Shown: piece by piece, positions 38,242 through 52,206 of the stretch
Layout of the letters: each line of letters opens with the position of its first letter
Numbering within the stretch: position 1 is the stretch's first letter
Assembly (NCBI RefSeq): GCF_036785885.1
Contig: NC_092326.1
Coordinates: 43,238,287-43,302,286 of the forward strand
Reading direction: 5' to 3'
Source: Coffea arabica
Taxonomy: Eukaryota > Streptophyta > Magnoliopsida > Gentianales > Rubiaceae
DNA: 64,000 bases
Translations under genes and position numbers: made by a program
Notes under the pieces: model-generated
Databases searched by the model: none
The model's input: only the letters and a program-made list of their open reading frames with translations
Told to the model about the DNA's origin: nothing

Positions 38242-39455
38242 ATGGATCCGCTCCACATAACAGAGTTTCGAGGCGACGGAATGCAGATGCTGATACCATC
38301 AGATGTTGAAAGCATCTGGCTATTCAAAGTCCTTTGGTTAATTAGGGAGGTCAGATTGACCATTATTTCAAGGTCAATTGACATGATTACAAGAGATATG
38401 CATTCAGTGAGTATAGAATCAACGACCCCTAGGGAAGAGCAAAGACAGCAGGTAATTGAAATGTTGGGTTGGGAGCCTCACGGCAATCTACCTGTACACA
38501 TCGATAACCCATCAATGAAGATCTTGTTATATAATTGCTTGGGAGCCGGAGATGATGATTTCACAAGATGCATGAGAGAGAGTCATAGATTGCATTCAGC
38601 TGAAGTGGTAGCAATACTGGAGCCTCGTGTTCAAAGCTTTAGTCTAAGGAACTTCTTCAACCAATTTGGCCTTACAAGAGCTGAATTTGTGGAAGCACAG
38701 CAGCAGGCAGGTGGAGTTTGGCTACTTTGGAACCCTAATAGAGTTGGGATTACAATTGTTGAGTCAAATATGCAATCTGTAGCAGCAATCATTTCTAAGC
38801 CTGATTTTCCAGCTTGGGTCTCTACTATAGTTTACGGAAGCCCCAGTCCCACTAACAGGGAGCAGCTATGGGGTAAACTGAAGTTTCTTTTGGAGCAAAC
38901 TGGTCACCCTTGGACACTTGCAGGAGGAAAGCTGACGCATTGTGCCAGTGATGATCAGAGACCTGGTGGTAGTGCAAGAAGAAGAACTTTCTCAGAAACT
39001 ATCAATCAGTGTGGTCTGTTGGGCCTGGAATTTAATGGTCTGGGATGCACATGGTCAAACAACACAGTCATGACTACTAATCCAAGTACAGTACCAAATA
39101 GAGCTCGGGAGAGTTCAGGATGGAACATGTTGCTCCAGAAATCCATAATTACCGACCTATTTGCGATTGAATTAAATAACTTCGCAATGCTAGTGAACAT
39201 CATAGGTAATAATCCCTTGAACAATTTTCATTTGATTTTACCTACTTATATTTCTTTTTGGTAAGCATTTGACTTTTGTCATACTGTAAGTGGTTTTAAG
39301 TGTGCAGTGGCCAAGACTTAGGTTGTGTGGGGATACCCTGTCTGAAGCAATTACTGACAAAGTTGATAATGCTAGAGTGGAATGATCACATTTTTGGTAA
39401 AATTTGTTCAAGGACAAAAAGAAACTTCATGGGCAGAATGTACAATGTTCCTTGA
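38242..39455 (+). mobile_element. LINE remnant: open endonuclease-domain frame (copy 2)
   Basis: Duplicate of 25151-26365 with the frame open for 340 codons (38242-39264). It shares the changed GGKL and LNN motifs, so these predate the duplication. By eye the shared frame differs at 12 sites: 7 are silent and 5 change a residue (R103G, I111M, T203P, A284V, Q289R). None breaks the frame. The endpoints differ slightly because of changes after the LINE-like part. Confidence 0.65.
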
Positions 39456-42400
39456 TAAAGACTTGATACTCAAAAGATATGTTAGAACCCTTATACAAGA
39501 ATATTTATCATTTTAAATTCATAGCTAACAGGACTCTCATTGGAAAGAACAGGCATATACCGTGAAATAGTCATTAAGAGAAAATATACAGACTGTATAT
39601 GATTAAGGGATTGCAGGAAAATTAGAACCCTTGTGACTTGCAAAAGGACTTTAGATTATAGAGATGAACATGCAAACATGAATATGCTTGCTAGAGTAGT
39701 GACTGGATGGTGAAGGACAATGGAGAACTGAAGATTTCAATCTTCGTCAGGAAGATGACATACTTGAGGAATTAAGGCTGCCTCTGCTGCTTAACCGCAC
39801 TAGTTGCTAACAGCTTATGTTGGGCAGCCTCCAGCAGTGAAAAGAATCTCACAGAACTCCTCAAATAGATCAAATATAAACTGCTGAGGAAGAAACTGAC
39901 TGTAACATTGGAAGTTATCCTTCCAGTTTGACCTAATGCCCTAAAAGTGGGATTGCTGTTATCCCTATCTGTGATATGTTGATAGCACTCCAACTTCTGT
40001 CCTAAGAGATGTCCCAAAACCATAGTTTCCCTTTGTCTACAGAATTGTGCGCAAGGTCTCACTGATGAGACTCTCATAGAACAATGGTTCAGCGTCAACA
40101 CCAAAATAAGGCCAATGGTTTAGCATCGATACCAAAGTAAGGCCTCCAACAGATTATGCTCACTGATGAGACTCAAATAGACCAATAATTTAGCATTGAC
40201 ACCAAAGGAAGGCACTCAACAAAGTATGCAAAGCTTTTACTGAGATATTTTCAACTATTCTTTTGATGGGAAAGGAAACAGGGCCGAAATTGACTGAATA
40301 GACTTACTAGTGACTTTGTTTTTCTCACCAGCAGGTCTAGGCACATCAAAGACAGATGTGATGTGGAAAAGATGTCCAGGATCATCTGGCGCTGGAGGAT
40401 TGATAAGAGCTGATCAAGGAAACAATGTAGGAGCAACTGCAAGCTCTGTAGCAGAATCGGAATCACAGACGTGATTCTGCCTGAGCAGATCTAAGGTGGC
40501 TGATCAATTTAAACTATTTGATGTACCTTGAAGCCATGTCCATGAAGTCTGATATTTTCAGCTATTTGAATTCAGAAGTCTGTAGTTGTTAATTTAGATA
40601 GCATAAAATCAAACTAATTTTCTATTCTCTGGCAGCAAAAAAAAATTTTTTTTGGGGGGCTATTGATCAACAGGATCTTAATTGTCATTGACAAAACTTG
40701 AAGGAAACTGAGGTGCTGTGGACGGGAGGGCAGGGATATATTTAACTAGCTTACCTATGGAAAGACAGATAATCTGACAATTTGGCAAGGCACCAACTAG
40801 AACAGTCACTAACGTTCACTTGATGCTTTTGTTTACTAGACCTCTGATTATTGATAAGAGAAAATCAGCTCCACTCAAGTTTATTCTTGTTATTCCCAAG
40901 AATAAATATGTCAAGATACTTCCACAATTAAGTAGCTGAATGTTGACAGGAAAAGGTGGTACTTTCTCTATTAGGAGTGCTATTGGATGGGAAATCATAA
41001 AGAAGGAAGTGCTACTTATTCCTATTAGGTGATCATAAATGAACCATAAAGCTGATTTTGGTATAGGCATGCCATGTATATTTTGCCACATCAATGAAAA
41101 AGCTGATAAGAAATTCACAAAATAGCTCAAATGAGGTATTAGAAAAATCAAGCAGTAGGGGCTTTTGGGGTCTAAATCCAAATAAATATTTAGATATGTA
41201 TCACTAATTGTGCGTTAGTATATTACGTTCCTATCTGCGTGTATGCATCTCCGGATTAAGTGTTTTGCCTATTGTATTCACCTCTTCTCAATAACATAAT
41301 TTTTTCCTCATAAGAAGAATTTTATGGATCTCGATTGTGCTTCAGCATAAATTTGAATCAGCCCAAGTAAAAAAGGGAAAAATAGAGCAAGCTTCCATTT
41401 ACTTGAATCGAAGAAACTCAATATATTCATTAGGACTTAGATGTGTATCTGTCTTGAATTACAAGCAAATCATTAGGATTCAGATGGGTTACATTTTTCA
41501 AATTACAAGCAAGGAACATCCATTAGCATATTGTATGAAAAGTCATCTCATATATTTATCAGGGCAGTTAAACTTTCTCTATCACTTGGTTGAAATCACG
41601 GTTAAATTAGTCAAAATGTCCATAACTTCATCTGGACAAAATTTTAAAAACACATTCCATTTTGCTTCCCTCTTTGAGAAAATTTATTCTTAGACAAAAT
41701 ACAGGAAGTGAGACTAGCTGCTGCAAAATTCAATTATATTTATGTCAAGTTAGATCTTTTGTTACACAGTTCTTCTATGGGAGTTCTTTACTCAACCTTT
41801 CCACCATTATTCTAAATCCAATGATTTCTGCAGTTTCACCAAAATTTGAAATTCATCCTCCCATGTGCGACTGCAACCTCCAACTAATAAATATTTACTT
41901 ATAGTTACATAATTACATCTTTATGGACCCTCCAATCAGTTATCTGTTTGAGCTCTTTTCGACATCATCAATAAGCCAAATATCTAATACATTAAGCATT
42001 GATTTCAAAGATAAAATAAGATTAAATAGGTGCATTTTCCGAAAAGCCCCGCATAATTTGACGAATCCATAGCTTAGAAAAGAAAGATGTAATAGTTAAT
42101 TCTTGTATGCGAGTTTATGGATAGAAAAACAATGAACAGAAAACCGGTAAAAAAGAACATGGAATGAAAAAAAACCCAGAACATCAAACATTAACATGCA
42201 TTTTACATTGAGAAACACAAGAAATAGAGGTGCATAACCTTCAATGGTAAACAAGTTATAATAATTGAAGTAACGTCCGTAGTATGAAACGTGGGTTCAA
42301 GACTAACCTGGGTCGTGAGCAAATGGTAATCTTGGTTTGAAGCGAGACATGAGAGGCAAAAGTTGTTGCAACCCACAAAATTTATTCTTGGAAAACTGGT

Positions 42401-43903
42401 TCAGATGCTTGGATTTGGTTAAGATTCGAGGATTTTAGCTTCTTTAACTGAAGTTGGTATTTTGTGCAGTACACAGCTCTCATGTTTCACTGTTTTGTCT
42501 CGAGAATCTTTTGGTTTTAAGGGCACCCTTTTCTAACTTTTAGTTTTTTTTGGATTTTTTGAACCTCCAACGCCTATTTAGAGCGTAAACGAGACTAATC
42601 AAAGTGAACATTTTAGTATTTAAATCTTATAAAAAAAATTTTTTTCATCAAATCAAACTTGGATAAGATTTGTATAAAATTTAAAAGTTATCGAATATAA
42701 AATACTATTCAAATTTAATTTGATTAATTAATGAACCAAATTCGAATCGTGTTTGACTTGATTAGCCAACGAATCAAATTGAAATGAACTCGATTCAAAT
42801 ATTTATTTAAGTAATTAGATTTATTTTTCAACTCTATGCTTGCTTGAGGTGAGAGAAGCGTTAATTTTATTTTATTTTAAAATGTAAGTAGAGACACTAG
42901 TAGGTTGGGTATGTTGCTTTTCAATATTTATTTTTCTTTTTATTTGTTTTCCTTTTGTTTTTATGTAAATTCTTCTTTTAGCATCATCAGGGGAAAGATT
43001 ATATTATTGTTATGCACAAGACAAAAGTGTTTTAAAAAACAACTTTAAATTATTTTGTCATGCTCTCCCAGGGCTATTTGCAATTTGTCAATTGTTTTCT
43101 TTACTGCTTTGGTGAACCATTTACTTTGCAAGAAATATTGTTGAATACAAATATTACCTCGTGTCAAGAAAATAATGGCTAAAGACAGGTGATCCAAAAT
43201 GGCCTCGGAAACTTTTTTAATTCTTTCTCTTCCTTATTCTAATAATCACTTATTTGGTGATGCAAAAAAGACGCAACGAATCTTCTGTCTCACACCCTGT
43301 GTCACTCTCTGTTTCACTTTTTATTATATTGCTATTTCTCCTTCATAAACATCATCATGTTTTAATGCCCTTTTTTGCACATATAACAAGAATGCATTTC
43401 GCATGTACAGTCATTTGGAACAGGGTTCAACTCATCCTGCAAATCTCTGCTGGGCTACAACAGCCTCAAGTTTTCTTGGTTTTCTGGAAAATTTGGAACT
43501 GGCACCTCTCCCTGCATCGGGTTTCTATGGTGGTGCAGCAATTTACTCATTCAACCAAAATTATGCACTTACCAAATGAAATATCTATGCATCATGAATT
43601 ACAGACTGAACCTGGCTCAAAATCTTTATCTTAACATGAATGATATAAAATATGATCCCTATAAAGTACAAAACCACTATGCTTTCTGCTGCTGCTGCTG
43701 CTGCCCATAAATGCAGCAGAACATAATAGATCACAGGGCTCTGGTTTGCTGATAAGCGAATAAACGCAGAGGAAGATTTCAAAATATACACCATAGGAGG
43801 GCTCCTAATTGTTGCCAGGCGCCAGCTAAATACTCCCCGAGTGAAGCAGAACACATTTACTAGCGTAAGCCTTTCACGGTATCAGGGAGTAAATCCTGCA
43901 TTC
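39456..43903. other. Intergenic, duplicate of 26366-30812
   Basis: Same content as copy 1, with no supported gene. The last difference between copies is at 41155. The stretch from there to 43903 appears identical to 28065-30812, including the GCT triplet run. Confidence 0.4.
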
Positions 43904-46900
43904 TCAGCTGAATGATTTCAAACTGCTCCTTCCATCCTTGAGGCTCTACAGAGAACCCGTGCAGGAAAGAATAGAAACCAGTCAGGGTTAACCAAACAAG
44001 TGAATAAACATATTAAAAGTTCTAAAGATATATATATTGATGGCGCACCAATCGCTTAAAAGATCTGTTTTGTGTAGCTTTCACTGCCTTCTCATACTCT
44101 GGTTTGGCACTATCCAAGGCCTGGGGCAGAACATATTCATGTTGTTACCACTTGGTTTACTCGTTCTTTTTCTAAGAATTTAAGAACTGAAACAGCAAAG
44201 TGCACAAAACAGAAAGTAGATTTAACAAACACCACATAAAAGAAGAACTAGAAATTATTTTACCTGTATTAGGGACTCTACCCGACGTCTCATCCGTGTA
44301 TGCATGAAACCTTCTGAGCACTGTCAACAGAGAATTATTATGTAAAATTGAGTTCTCACGGTCAACAACTATAAAAATCAGTACACAGAAGTCAATCTAT
44401 GAATCAAACCTACAGGAATTTATTGATGTTAAATACTGTATGAGTCAACTAAGAGTTCATCACTACCAAAGGACAAGCCACGTTGTCCAAAGGATATGAA
44501 AAAAGGTTCTCATTTGATGAAGCTTACACAATAAAATCATCAAAATTAGTTAAATGGCATCCAAATGGTTTCAGCTATAACTCTAATTCTTCCCCTGCTC
44601 CACAGAACAATGTGTCACCACCTCATCTAACCCCCACCCTCTACCCACTCCACAAAGAGAAACAGTACACCGACGTTTCATGTTAAAAGAATTCATATTT
44701 TGACTGAGATAGCTAGATGCTTGATACTCTCCATCAATGCATTTAGTCCAGACGTTTCACATCTTCTTCATTCATTTGCAGCCATTTTTCAGGAGTTCAG
44801 ACACAAGGTTAACACCTTGTTTTACATTAAAAAACTGAGTACAAATACTTGACACTGCAAAACAAACTCGCAAAATTTTGGCTAAACAAAAAGGAAAACT
44901 GACAACACGAAGTACAACTTCTGCGAATGAAAAGTTTTCGCCTTAGTCAAGTGCATTCAACCTCAGGCATGAAAATTCTAAGTTACATTCCCCATGTTCA
45001 AATTGAGCAAAAATGTACATTGACAAGGGAAAGGGTTAAAAAAATGAGATTGTAAACAATCAGGCATCAGATTATGTACTGAGAGTCTTACCTTAACATG
45101 ATAACTCACATATGCATGAAATGTTGATAGACTCCAAACGGTTCTATCCAATTTTCTGCCTTCCACATGACGAGGGAAAATTACTGCAGTGAGTTAAAAG
45201 TCAAAGTGGTCAAGGAGAAACTGGAAAATTTCTAATGGAGGAAACGACTGATGTAAAATTCTGCTGCTACCAAAACTAACAAATCCAGCATTTGATGATA
45301 ATGCTTCTGGAGGAGCTCCCTTCAGTTCGGGGGGAGGAGATGGAGACCACGAACAAGGAGGGGCATTGTTGAGACCAGCAGTACGCCTAGCATCTACAAA
45401 TTCCTGAAATATGACAAAAAGAACGCTGAAAAAACTACCCCTGCACTGGAAAAAGAAAACCAAACAATGCAAACTAAAGCAAGTTCACACAAAGATGAAG
45501 ACAGTGCAATAAATTAGCCAGTTCAAGATAGAAACCAATCGTAGTATGTTCTCTTAATGGCAATTAAATGAAGTGTTTCAACTCGATCCAACTCTATTAG
45601 TTTCAAAGCCCCTATTGATTGCATCATCTCTGAAACTCAAAGAGCAAAAACAGATCAGAAACCAAATTTTGTGACCTCACATCCATATATCCACAGTTAA
45701 AGTGAAACGGTATAGAACTCAGAACTGCAACTTAATTTCCCAGGTCCTTTTTCCTTTATCATAAACAACCAACACCAAAAAAAATGCCCAACAGACTTCT
45801 AGCATTTCTTGGCACTTTTTCAAGCATTTTTGCTTACAAAAATGGAAACCAACTAAATAAGTACTTAGAATCCAGTCAAAAGTGTAACATTACCTTTAGG
45901 AAAGAAGTTGCCAGAAGAATATCTATAGAATCTTTGAATCTCATAGGAAATACCACAGTGACCTTTTCCACCTGCAGACAAGTGTACTAAAACATTCAGA
46001 ACCCTAAATGCATACTTGACCCCAAAGAGTCACAGTGATTTTGAGAACTTGACTTATTACAAGTATTCCAAGCTAAGTGATGCAAGAAAAATGGTATTAG
46101 ATCAGAAGGAAGAAACTCAATTGTATTTGAATATTAGAATGGAAGATAAGAAGAATAATCAACTAAAATAACTTTAGTAATAAGGCGCCATATGTGATTC
46201 TTAACATTTTGATTTCATTCCATACTTTATTGAGATTATTTCTTCAATCAGTTCTCTCAAGAACCAAAGTACTTGCAAAAATCAGCAATTTCACAAGGTT
46301 TTGCTATCAGTTCAGCCTAAATGAATCAAAGTGTGATTTCTTCCCTCGTGCTCCAGTACACAAATTAGTATCCATAATTAGCTTAGGGGATGAAATGACT
46401 TGCAAATACCTGGAAAAGACCAAAGTATATGCACTTCTACAATCATGGATATGAAAACCATTCACAGAGAAGATGGAATGAGGGTTATTCAGTCACAAGC
46501 CAACCAATGTTTATATTAGATAAGCTCAGATAAAATAGATTATCCAATCCAATAGAATTTTGCAAGAGAGTCAACAGAAGATGAACTCTATGACACATTT
46601 ACCTGAGGGATGAGAAAAAAGGATTCCATGGGCCGATGCACCAGAGCAACAACCTTGTCAATGTCAGAAGCAACTGTCCTAGAAGCAAGCTGTTTAAGAA
46701 ATACTCTTAACGGGGCACCCAATACCACTTCCCTCACAGATGCAATCTTCGTCAAAACCCCATGTTTATGCTCTGTAATAGTTCCAGGAAACACTTCAGA
46801 GAAAGACCACAAGAAGTATTATATGGATGGATTCTTTACTGCAGGAACTTGAGAATAAAACTGAGAGCAACAGCCTTGGAGGACAATTGAAGTGAAAACT

Positions 46901-49542
46901 GAGCTACTACAGTTGAAGCCACAAACACGCAAGCAAATGCAACTTGAGCTTATGGCAATTTATGTCCAATATCAGTAGCAAAGCATGTTTAGAGTTGTTT
47001 GTAGATGCTCAAAGAACTAATAAATCTAGATCATATAAAAGATGCTTAGAGAACTCTTAGAAACTTTAATACTGTAAAAATCATGCTCAGTTTGTACATA
47101 TTTGACAATTCTAGGGAAGATAATTCAACAATGCATTATACCTTAACTAATTCCAAGCCAAAAGGATGACGGACTCTCAAAGCTTTACGTCATTTCATTA
47201 ACTACCCAAAAAGCACCTAATTCCATGACCACATATTGTACCTAAAAAAGATCTTTGACTCAAGGACAAAGGACAAAAGAATACATACATCCAAAAATAA
47301 CAATTGGGCAGTAACATGGTACAAATAACATGAAAAGCCCTTGTTTTTCAAAGACAAAAGCTAATAAAGCAAATAACCACAGATGAAGGCATCTGAGAAA
47401 AAATCCTATCTCTTTCAGCACAACCATGGCAAGATCATAATGACCTTAAAGAAAACGCGTTGAACCTTCATCTGGAGGAAGTTTTGACAAGTTCAATTTC
47501 AATGTGAGACTGAATCCATCTCTTGGAGGATCAAGAATTTGTGCAACCACTCCATATGCTGCTTTTATAGCTTCTATGGCACCTGGAGGTAGCCCACCAA
47601 AGGATACTGTTTCGGGAGGTGGTGGAGGTAAACTCACCGATAAAAAGAGAAGATTGGGATTTTTCATAGAGGCCTGAAAAATATTTTGGTCATCAAACAT
47701 GTAAATTAATCATTCAGTAACACTTATTTGGGAGGAAGCATGTCAGCTGATCTGTATCTAAAGGCTGCCCATTTACCAAGAACTTGACTAAGATGCCAAT
47801 AATACCTGAACATGGTAACGGACATCACTGAATTCAATCCAATGGGAATCCAGCTCAACTCCTTTGTCAAGACTGCAATCAAGCAGGTATGTTTTGTCAA
47901 TTTTCATCATAAGATTAAAAGATTGGTCATCTACTTTTAATTAAATCCCCAAAGTATCATTGTCCGTAACAGGAAAGTTACAAATAGTTTATAACCAATC
48001 CATCAGTACATACAAAGAGATTAAATCATTATTCAAGTATTTGAAGAATCTTCCTTTAGTCCTTTTATTAAGAAATGAAGCATTTGAATCTCTTTACATT
48101 TATCATCAGTCATCAGTGGCACCCAGAAGTTAGTTTTCTGGAAAATCATATTATGGTTTGGTTGCATGCATGTTCTATCAAAGCCAGATATGAAGAAAAA
48201 GAAAATACTGCATAAGAAAAGATTGTGCTCTCCATGCCAAAGAAAGGATTACATTTTGGTGCATTTTCAAACCAAACGAGAACAACATCAGAGAGTAAAA
48301 TGCTTTTGAAGGGTCAATGAGTTTCACAATCGCATAAATAATTTTGGCCACAGTTTCCAATACGAAATTATTATGACAATGCATAATTCAGAACATAGAC
48401 GATATGATAATCAGTAGACATGTTGGTCTCAGAACAGCATTGACGTTTCATTGCCAGAAACAATATCTTGATTTAATCATCCATAGCATTTTGGTAACAA
48501 CAAACAAATAATAGGTTCAACAACCTAAATGAATTCCCAGTCTTTAAAAGCTTGACAGAGGCTGATTGTTTCCTTCCCAACAGAAGCAAAGAGAAGGGAA
48601 TAGTTTGATTGTGGTATCAAATGCTTGCAGCTTCTCCAAAGGCATGAACTTCAACAAAGAGCAATCAACGTTCTTAAAGAAAACATGTTACCAGCATCAG
48701 AGTCCCCATTTGGTAGCAAGTGCAGTTGGCCTTTTAATAATTTTTGTCATATCATTCACAAAATTCAGCTCATAAATTTGGAAATGACTAATATTTATAC
48801 CGCCCTTTTGATTCTTGAGTGTAATAGATCTTTTGGTTGGTAAGGAAAAGGAAAATGCCAACTAAAATATAGGCAATACCACTTGAAGAAAACTTGAATA
48901 GTTCCAATCAGAACCTAAATATTCATAAAGCAATACCAAGTCTCATAACTTTAAATGTCTGCGACAGTAATATTTCAGCCACTATTTACCTAAAAGATAA
49001 ACTTTATACCTATTCCCTTCATCCCATATCTAAGAAAAGCATAAACACGATAGTTTCCATGTCGATGAATTGAGGTTTTTCGACCCATTTCCAGGCGACA
49101 TTAGCAAAACCCAAAAAAAAAAAAAAAGAAGAAGAAGAATCACCTGAGTGTTAAGCATCACAGCAAAATGCCCACTTTTTCTGGTTTAAACAACCTCAAA
49201 CTACCCAAGTTTGAAGCTTTACAATTTGTCCTAACCATGAAAGCCATACAAAATGGCTTGGAAAAACGTACTTCATTTCTTGTACGCTTTCCTTTACCAA
49301 AGCCACGAAAAAAAGACCAACAAAACGAAAAGAACAAAACTTTATCGCAGTCACATAAAATTGAACAGTTGAATTTAACAGATACCATTCAAAATTGCTA
49401 AATAGACAAGAAAACAAAGACCCCAGAAGGAAAATTTTGAAGGGAAGCACAATTGGGAAGAGAAAAATGAGAGAGCGTACTTTTCAAGGCGAGTAGTCAA
49501 GATCTGTAAGAGATACTTGGAAGGGGACTGCAAGAGTATCAT
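43904..49542 (-). CDS. ARPC2A: ARPC2A (DIS2-type) Arp2/3 complex subunit 2, complete
   Basis: Subunit of the Arp2/3 complex that nucleates branched actin filaments; in Arabidopsis its loss (distorted2) deforms trichomes and epidermal cells. ARPC2 forms the core dimer with ARPC4. Ten exons on the - strand: 49481-49542, 47806-47872, 47466-47673, 46603-46793, 45894-45971, 45271-45403, 45092-45183, 44264-44320, 44049-44120, 43904-43945. All introns are GT-AG and all phases join, giving 333 residues. Recognisable stretches are NLDKGVELD, MKNPNLLFLSVSLP, ILDPPRDGFSLTLKLN, ASVREVVLGAPL, ASRTVASDIDK, VTVVFPMRFKDSID, CSWSPSPPPELKGAP, HVEGRKLDRTVW and GFMHTRMRRRVESLIQ. It is the A rather than the divergent B paralogue. 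This is the only complete copy in the window; no defects seen. Confidence 0.93.
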
Positions 49543-49822
49543 GGGTGGTAGTCTTGCAGTATTTTCTTTTCTGTCACCTTCAAATGCTGTTATTCTTGTT
49601 CCGGGAAACTGATGATTGTCAAGATCGTGGGTCTTATCAGGCTAAAGGAAATTCTTCTGGGAAGGATCCAGCGCCGTGTGATCTAAGATGAAGTACTTAA
49701 AACGCCCAGATTCCAGAGCTACCGTTTTAGACTGTTTATCCTAACTTTACCGCTTACTGTCTTTAATCAAATTACACCGGGCTCCCTCAAGTTCATTTCA
49801 ATTACTTTTTGAGCTTCTTGCC

Positions 49823-49830
49823 CTTTTATA
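49823..49830 (-). promoter_or_regulatory. Candidate ARPC2 TATA box
   Basis: TATAAAAG on the - strand, about 280 bases upstream of the ARPC2 ATG. It is the best TATA match in the upstream region. The implied leader of about 250 bases is plausible. Equivalent positions are 1004-1011 and 62749-62756. Confidence 0.3.
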
Positions 49831-50225
49831 AAAGTTTTTGTATGTTATTAGTAATTATTGTTTTGTTGCAGTAATTAGTTACTGGACTCAATTTATGGAT
49901 TTTTTTTTTAAACGTCTCATTAAGGTTTAGCTACAACATTCTTTTTTCTTTGTTTGAGTCTATTTGACAAGTAATGTGACTAAATCTTGACCATAGCATA
50001 ATAGATGATAGATAAGACATAGTAAAATAATTTATTAAAAATAAAATAATACATTATCATTAATTTACATCAACTTTTATCTCATTAATTTTGCTAACAA
50101 TAATAGTAATTGAGACCTTATACATCGAGGGATAATATGCTAACAGTAATAAAAAAAAACTAAGGGATAGTAGTTAAAACAAAAAGATACATTGTCATTA
50201 ATTTTCATAACTTTTATCTCATTAC

Positions 50226-51539
50226 TAGAGCAGGCAAAAAAGCGCAAAATCCAACAATCTGCCCAACCCGTTCATTAATTTAAAATGATGGGGTTGGATC
50301 AATTGGGTTATGGATTTTGTTGGATTGTGTAAGAAAGATCCAACCTATTCATTGGATTGATTGGGTTTTTTATGTAGGCACCCAATGCCCAACTTATTTG
50401 AAAGTAAATACACATATGCCCAATCACTTGCATTTTGACATGTGTTAATAATTCATTGACCAATTTGCATTTAAAATTCTCATATATATGTTTTCAATCA
50501 GTTTTTTAAATTTTTACTTAAAAGAAAAAAAGAAACTTGAAATAAAACTCATAGTTATTTTACTTTTATAACAATAGTTAAACTTGCTCAACTTTTATAA
50601 TAATTTATTATGCCTTTTAAGAGTATGTTGTTTTCCTCCCCTTTTTTTTGTGGTTGTTCTTAGGTTGCTACCTATTTCTGTTTGTTAATATTTCGTGTAC
50701 ATAGAATAGAGTTTTAAATTTGTTCTAACTACATTCTTTTACTTTTCTCTAACTTGTTTTATTTCATCGTTAATAATTCCTCATCAATGTTATAATACAA
50801 CAAATTATATGTCTATTACTTACATTTTCAAGCATAATATAATCTAGCATTCAATAATTTAAATACATAGAATATTACAACTTACAATAAAACATATATG
50901 AATAGTAAAAGTGTTAATAAGTTATGACAAAAAATAAGTTTCAATCAATTACTAGTATTAAAAAGTATAAAGTAAAACAAAATTTTTTAGCTAATCTATT
51001 TAAATGTACAATTTATTATCTAAAATTCACAATACAAGCAATATAAAATATTATTATATTTATGATGTATTTCTAAGGAACTTAAGAAGTGAGTAGGTGT
51101 TTGTGCATGTGAAAGTGTGTTAGTGTGTAAAAATATGAGTGTATTTGGATAGTAAATTATTTGAGATAATTTTGTAAAAAAAAAATAATACTGTAGCACT
51201 TTTTTAATATGATGTATATGAGATAAAAAGGTGATTGGAAAATGTGTTAATGATGCAAGCAAGTTAGCGTGTGTAAATAAAGTGTAAATAAGGTGTTATA
51301 ATTTACAATACATTTATGCGTGTGAAAAAAATCTTTTTATCTGTTAAAATGTATGCGAGAAAGTTTATATATCAAAATGTATTAATTAATATGTTAGGTC
51401 ATATTTGGGTCATGAGTTTGAGATGACCCAATAGGATACAATCTAAAATTAACCCAATCTAAAATTGAACGGGTTGGGTATAACCCATTTAAATGAAAAT
51501 CCAATATAAACAACCCAACCCGCTCAATTGTCAGGTATA
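50226..51539. mobile_element. Non-autonomous hAT-like element (copy B)
   Basis: Exact counterpart of 1407-2720 within the 48.8-kb repeat, with the same 8-base flanking duplication. Confidence 0.5.
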
Positions 51540-52206
51540 CTCATTAATTTTGCGAAAGTAGTCATTGATTAAATTTAAATTGAATAACCTTGATACTTTA
51601 GAGTGCAAAATATCTAAAATTGAAATTTAAGGTACAAAATAAAATAGTGATACAATTTCAACGATGCAAAGTGAAATTAGGCTAATAAAATTATTAGAGT
51701 AACTTGTTTAATATAGATCATTTTTTTGTACGGGTGTTGAGATACTTGGAATATGAATTTCTATGTTTAAAGTATCAACTATCATCACCTCACCTAACAC
51801 CATTTTGTTTCTTATGCTATATAGCCTTTATTATTAATAAAACAAGCATTTTTTGCTTTTTCTTTTTTTTCCAAGAAACACTTCCTTTCTTTTAGAGATA
51901 ATATCCTTTTATTGTAACAATAACTATAATTTTTTTTCGACAAAATAGCATCATTGTCTTGTGAAAAGTATTGGTATGTCTTACATTTTTAAAAATTTAT
52001 TGCAATACACAATGAATATTTGTTATTTTTTTGACATATATTTGGTAGTTTTATTTTATAGTAGCAAATTAACTAAGATAAACATGATGTAGCAACATAT
52101 ACAATCTAATTGCTGCAAAATGTAATATAATTTACCCAAGATAGATTCCACTTCTTCCTCCCTAAGTAACATGACAAAGTTTAAGGATAAACACCAAATA
52201 AAAAAA

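Larger units (their letters stand above)
32210..45300. repeat. 13.1-kb tandem duplication unit, copy 2
   Basis: The unit is 13,091 bp and directly follows copy 1. The left end is GlcAK sequence from its codon 199 towards the start codon. At the right end the sequence does not break but continues into the rest of ARPC2 exon 6, so 45300|45301 is the ancestral arrangement. Differences from copy 1 lie only between 34802 and 41155 (21724-28064 in copy 1) as far as I could compare. Confidence 0.93.
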
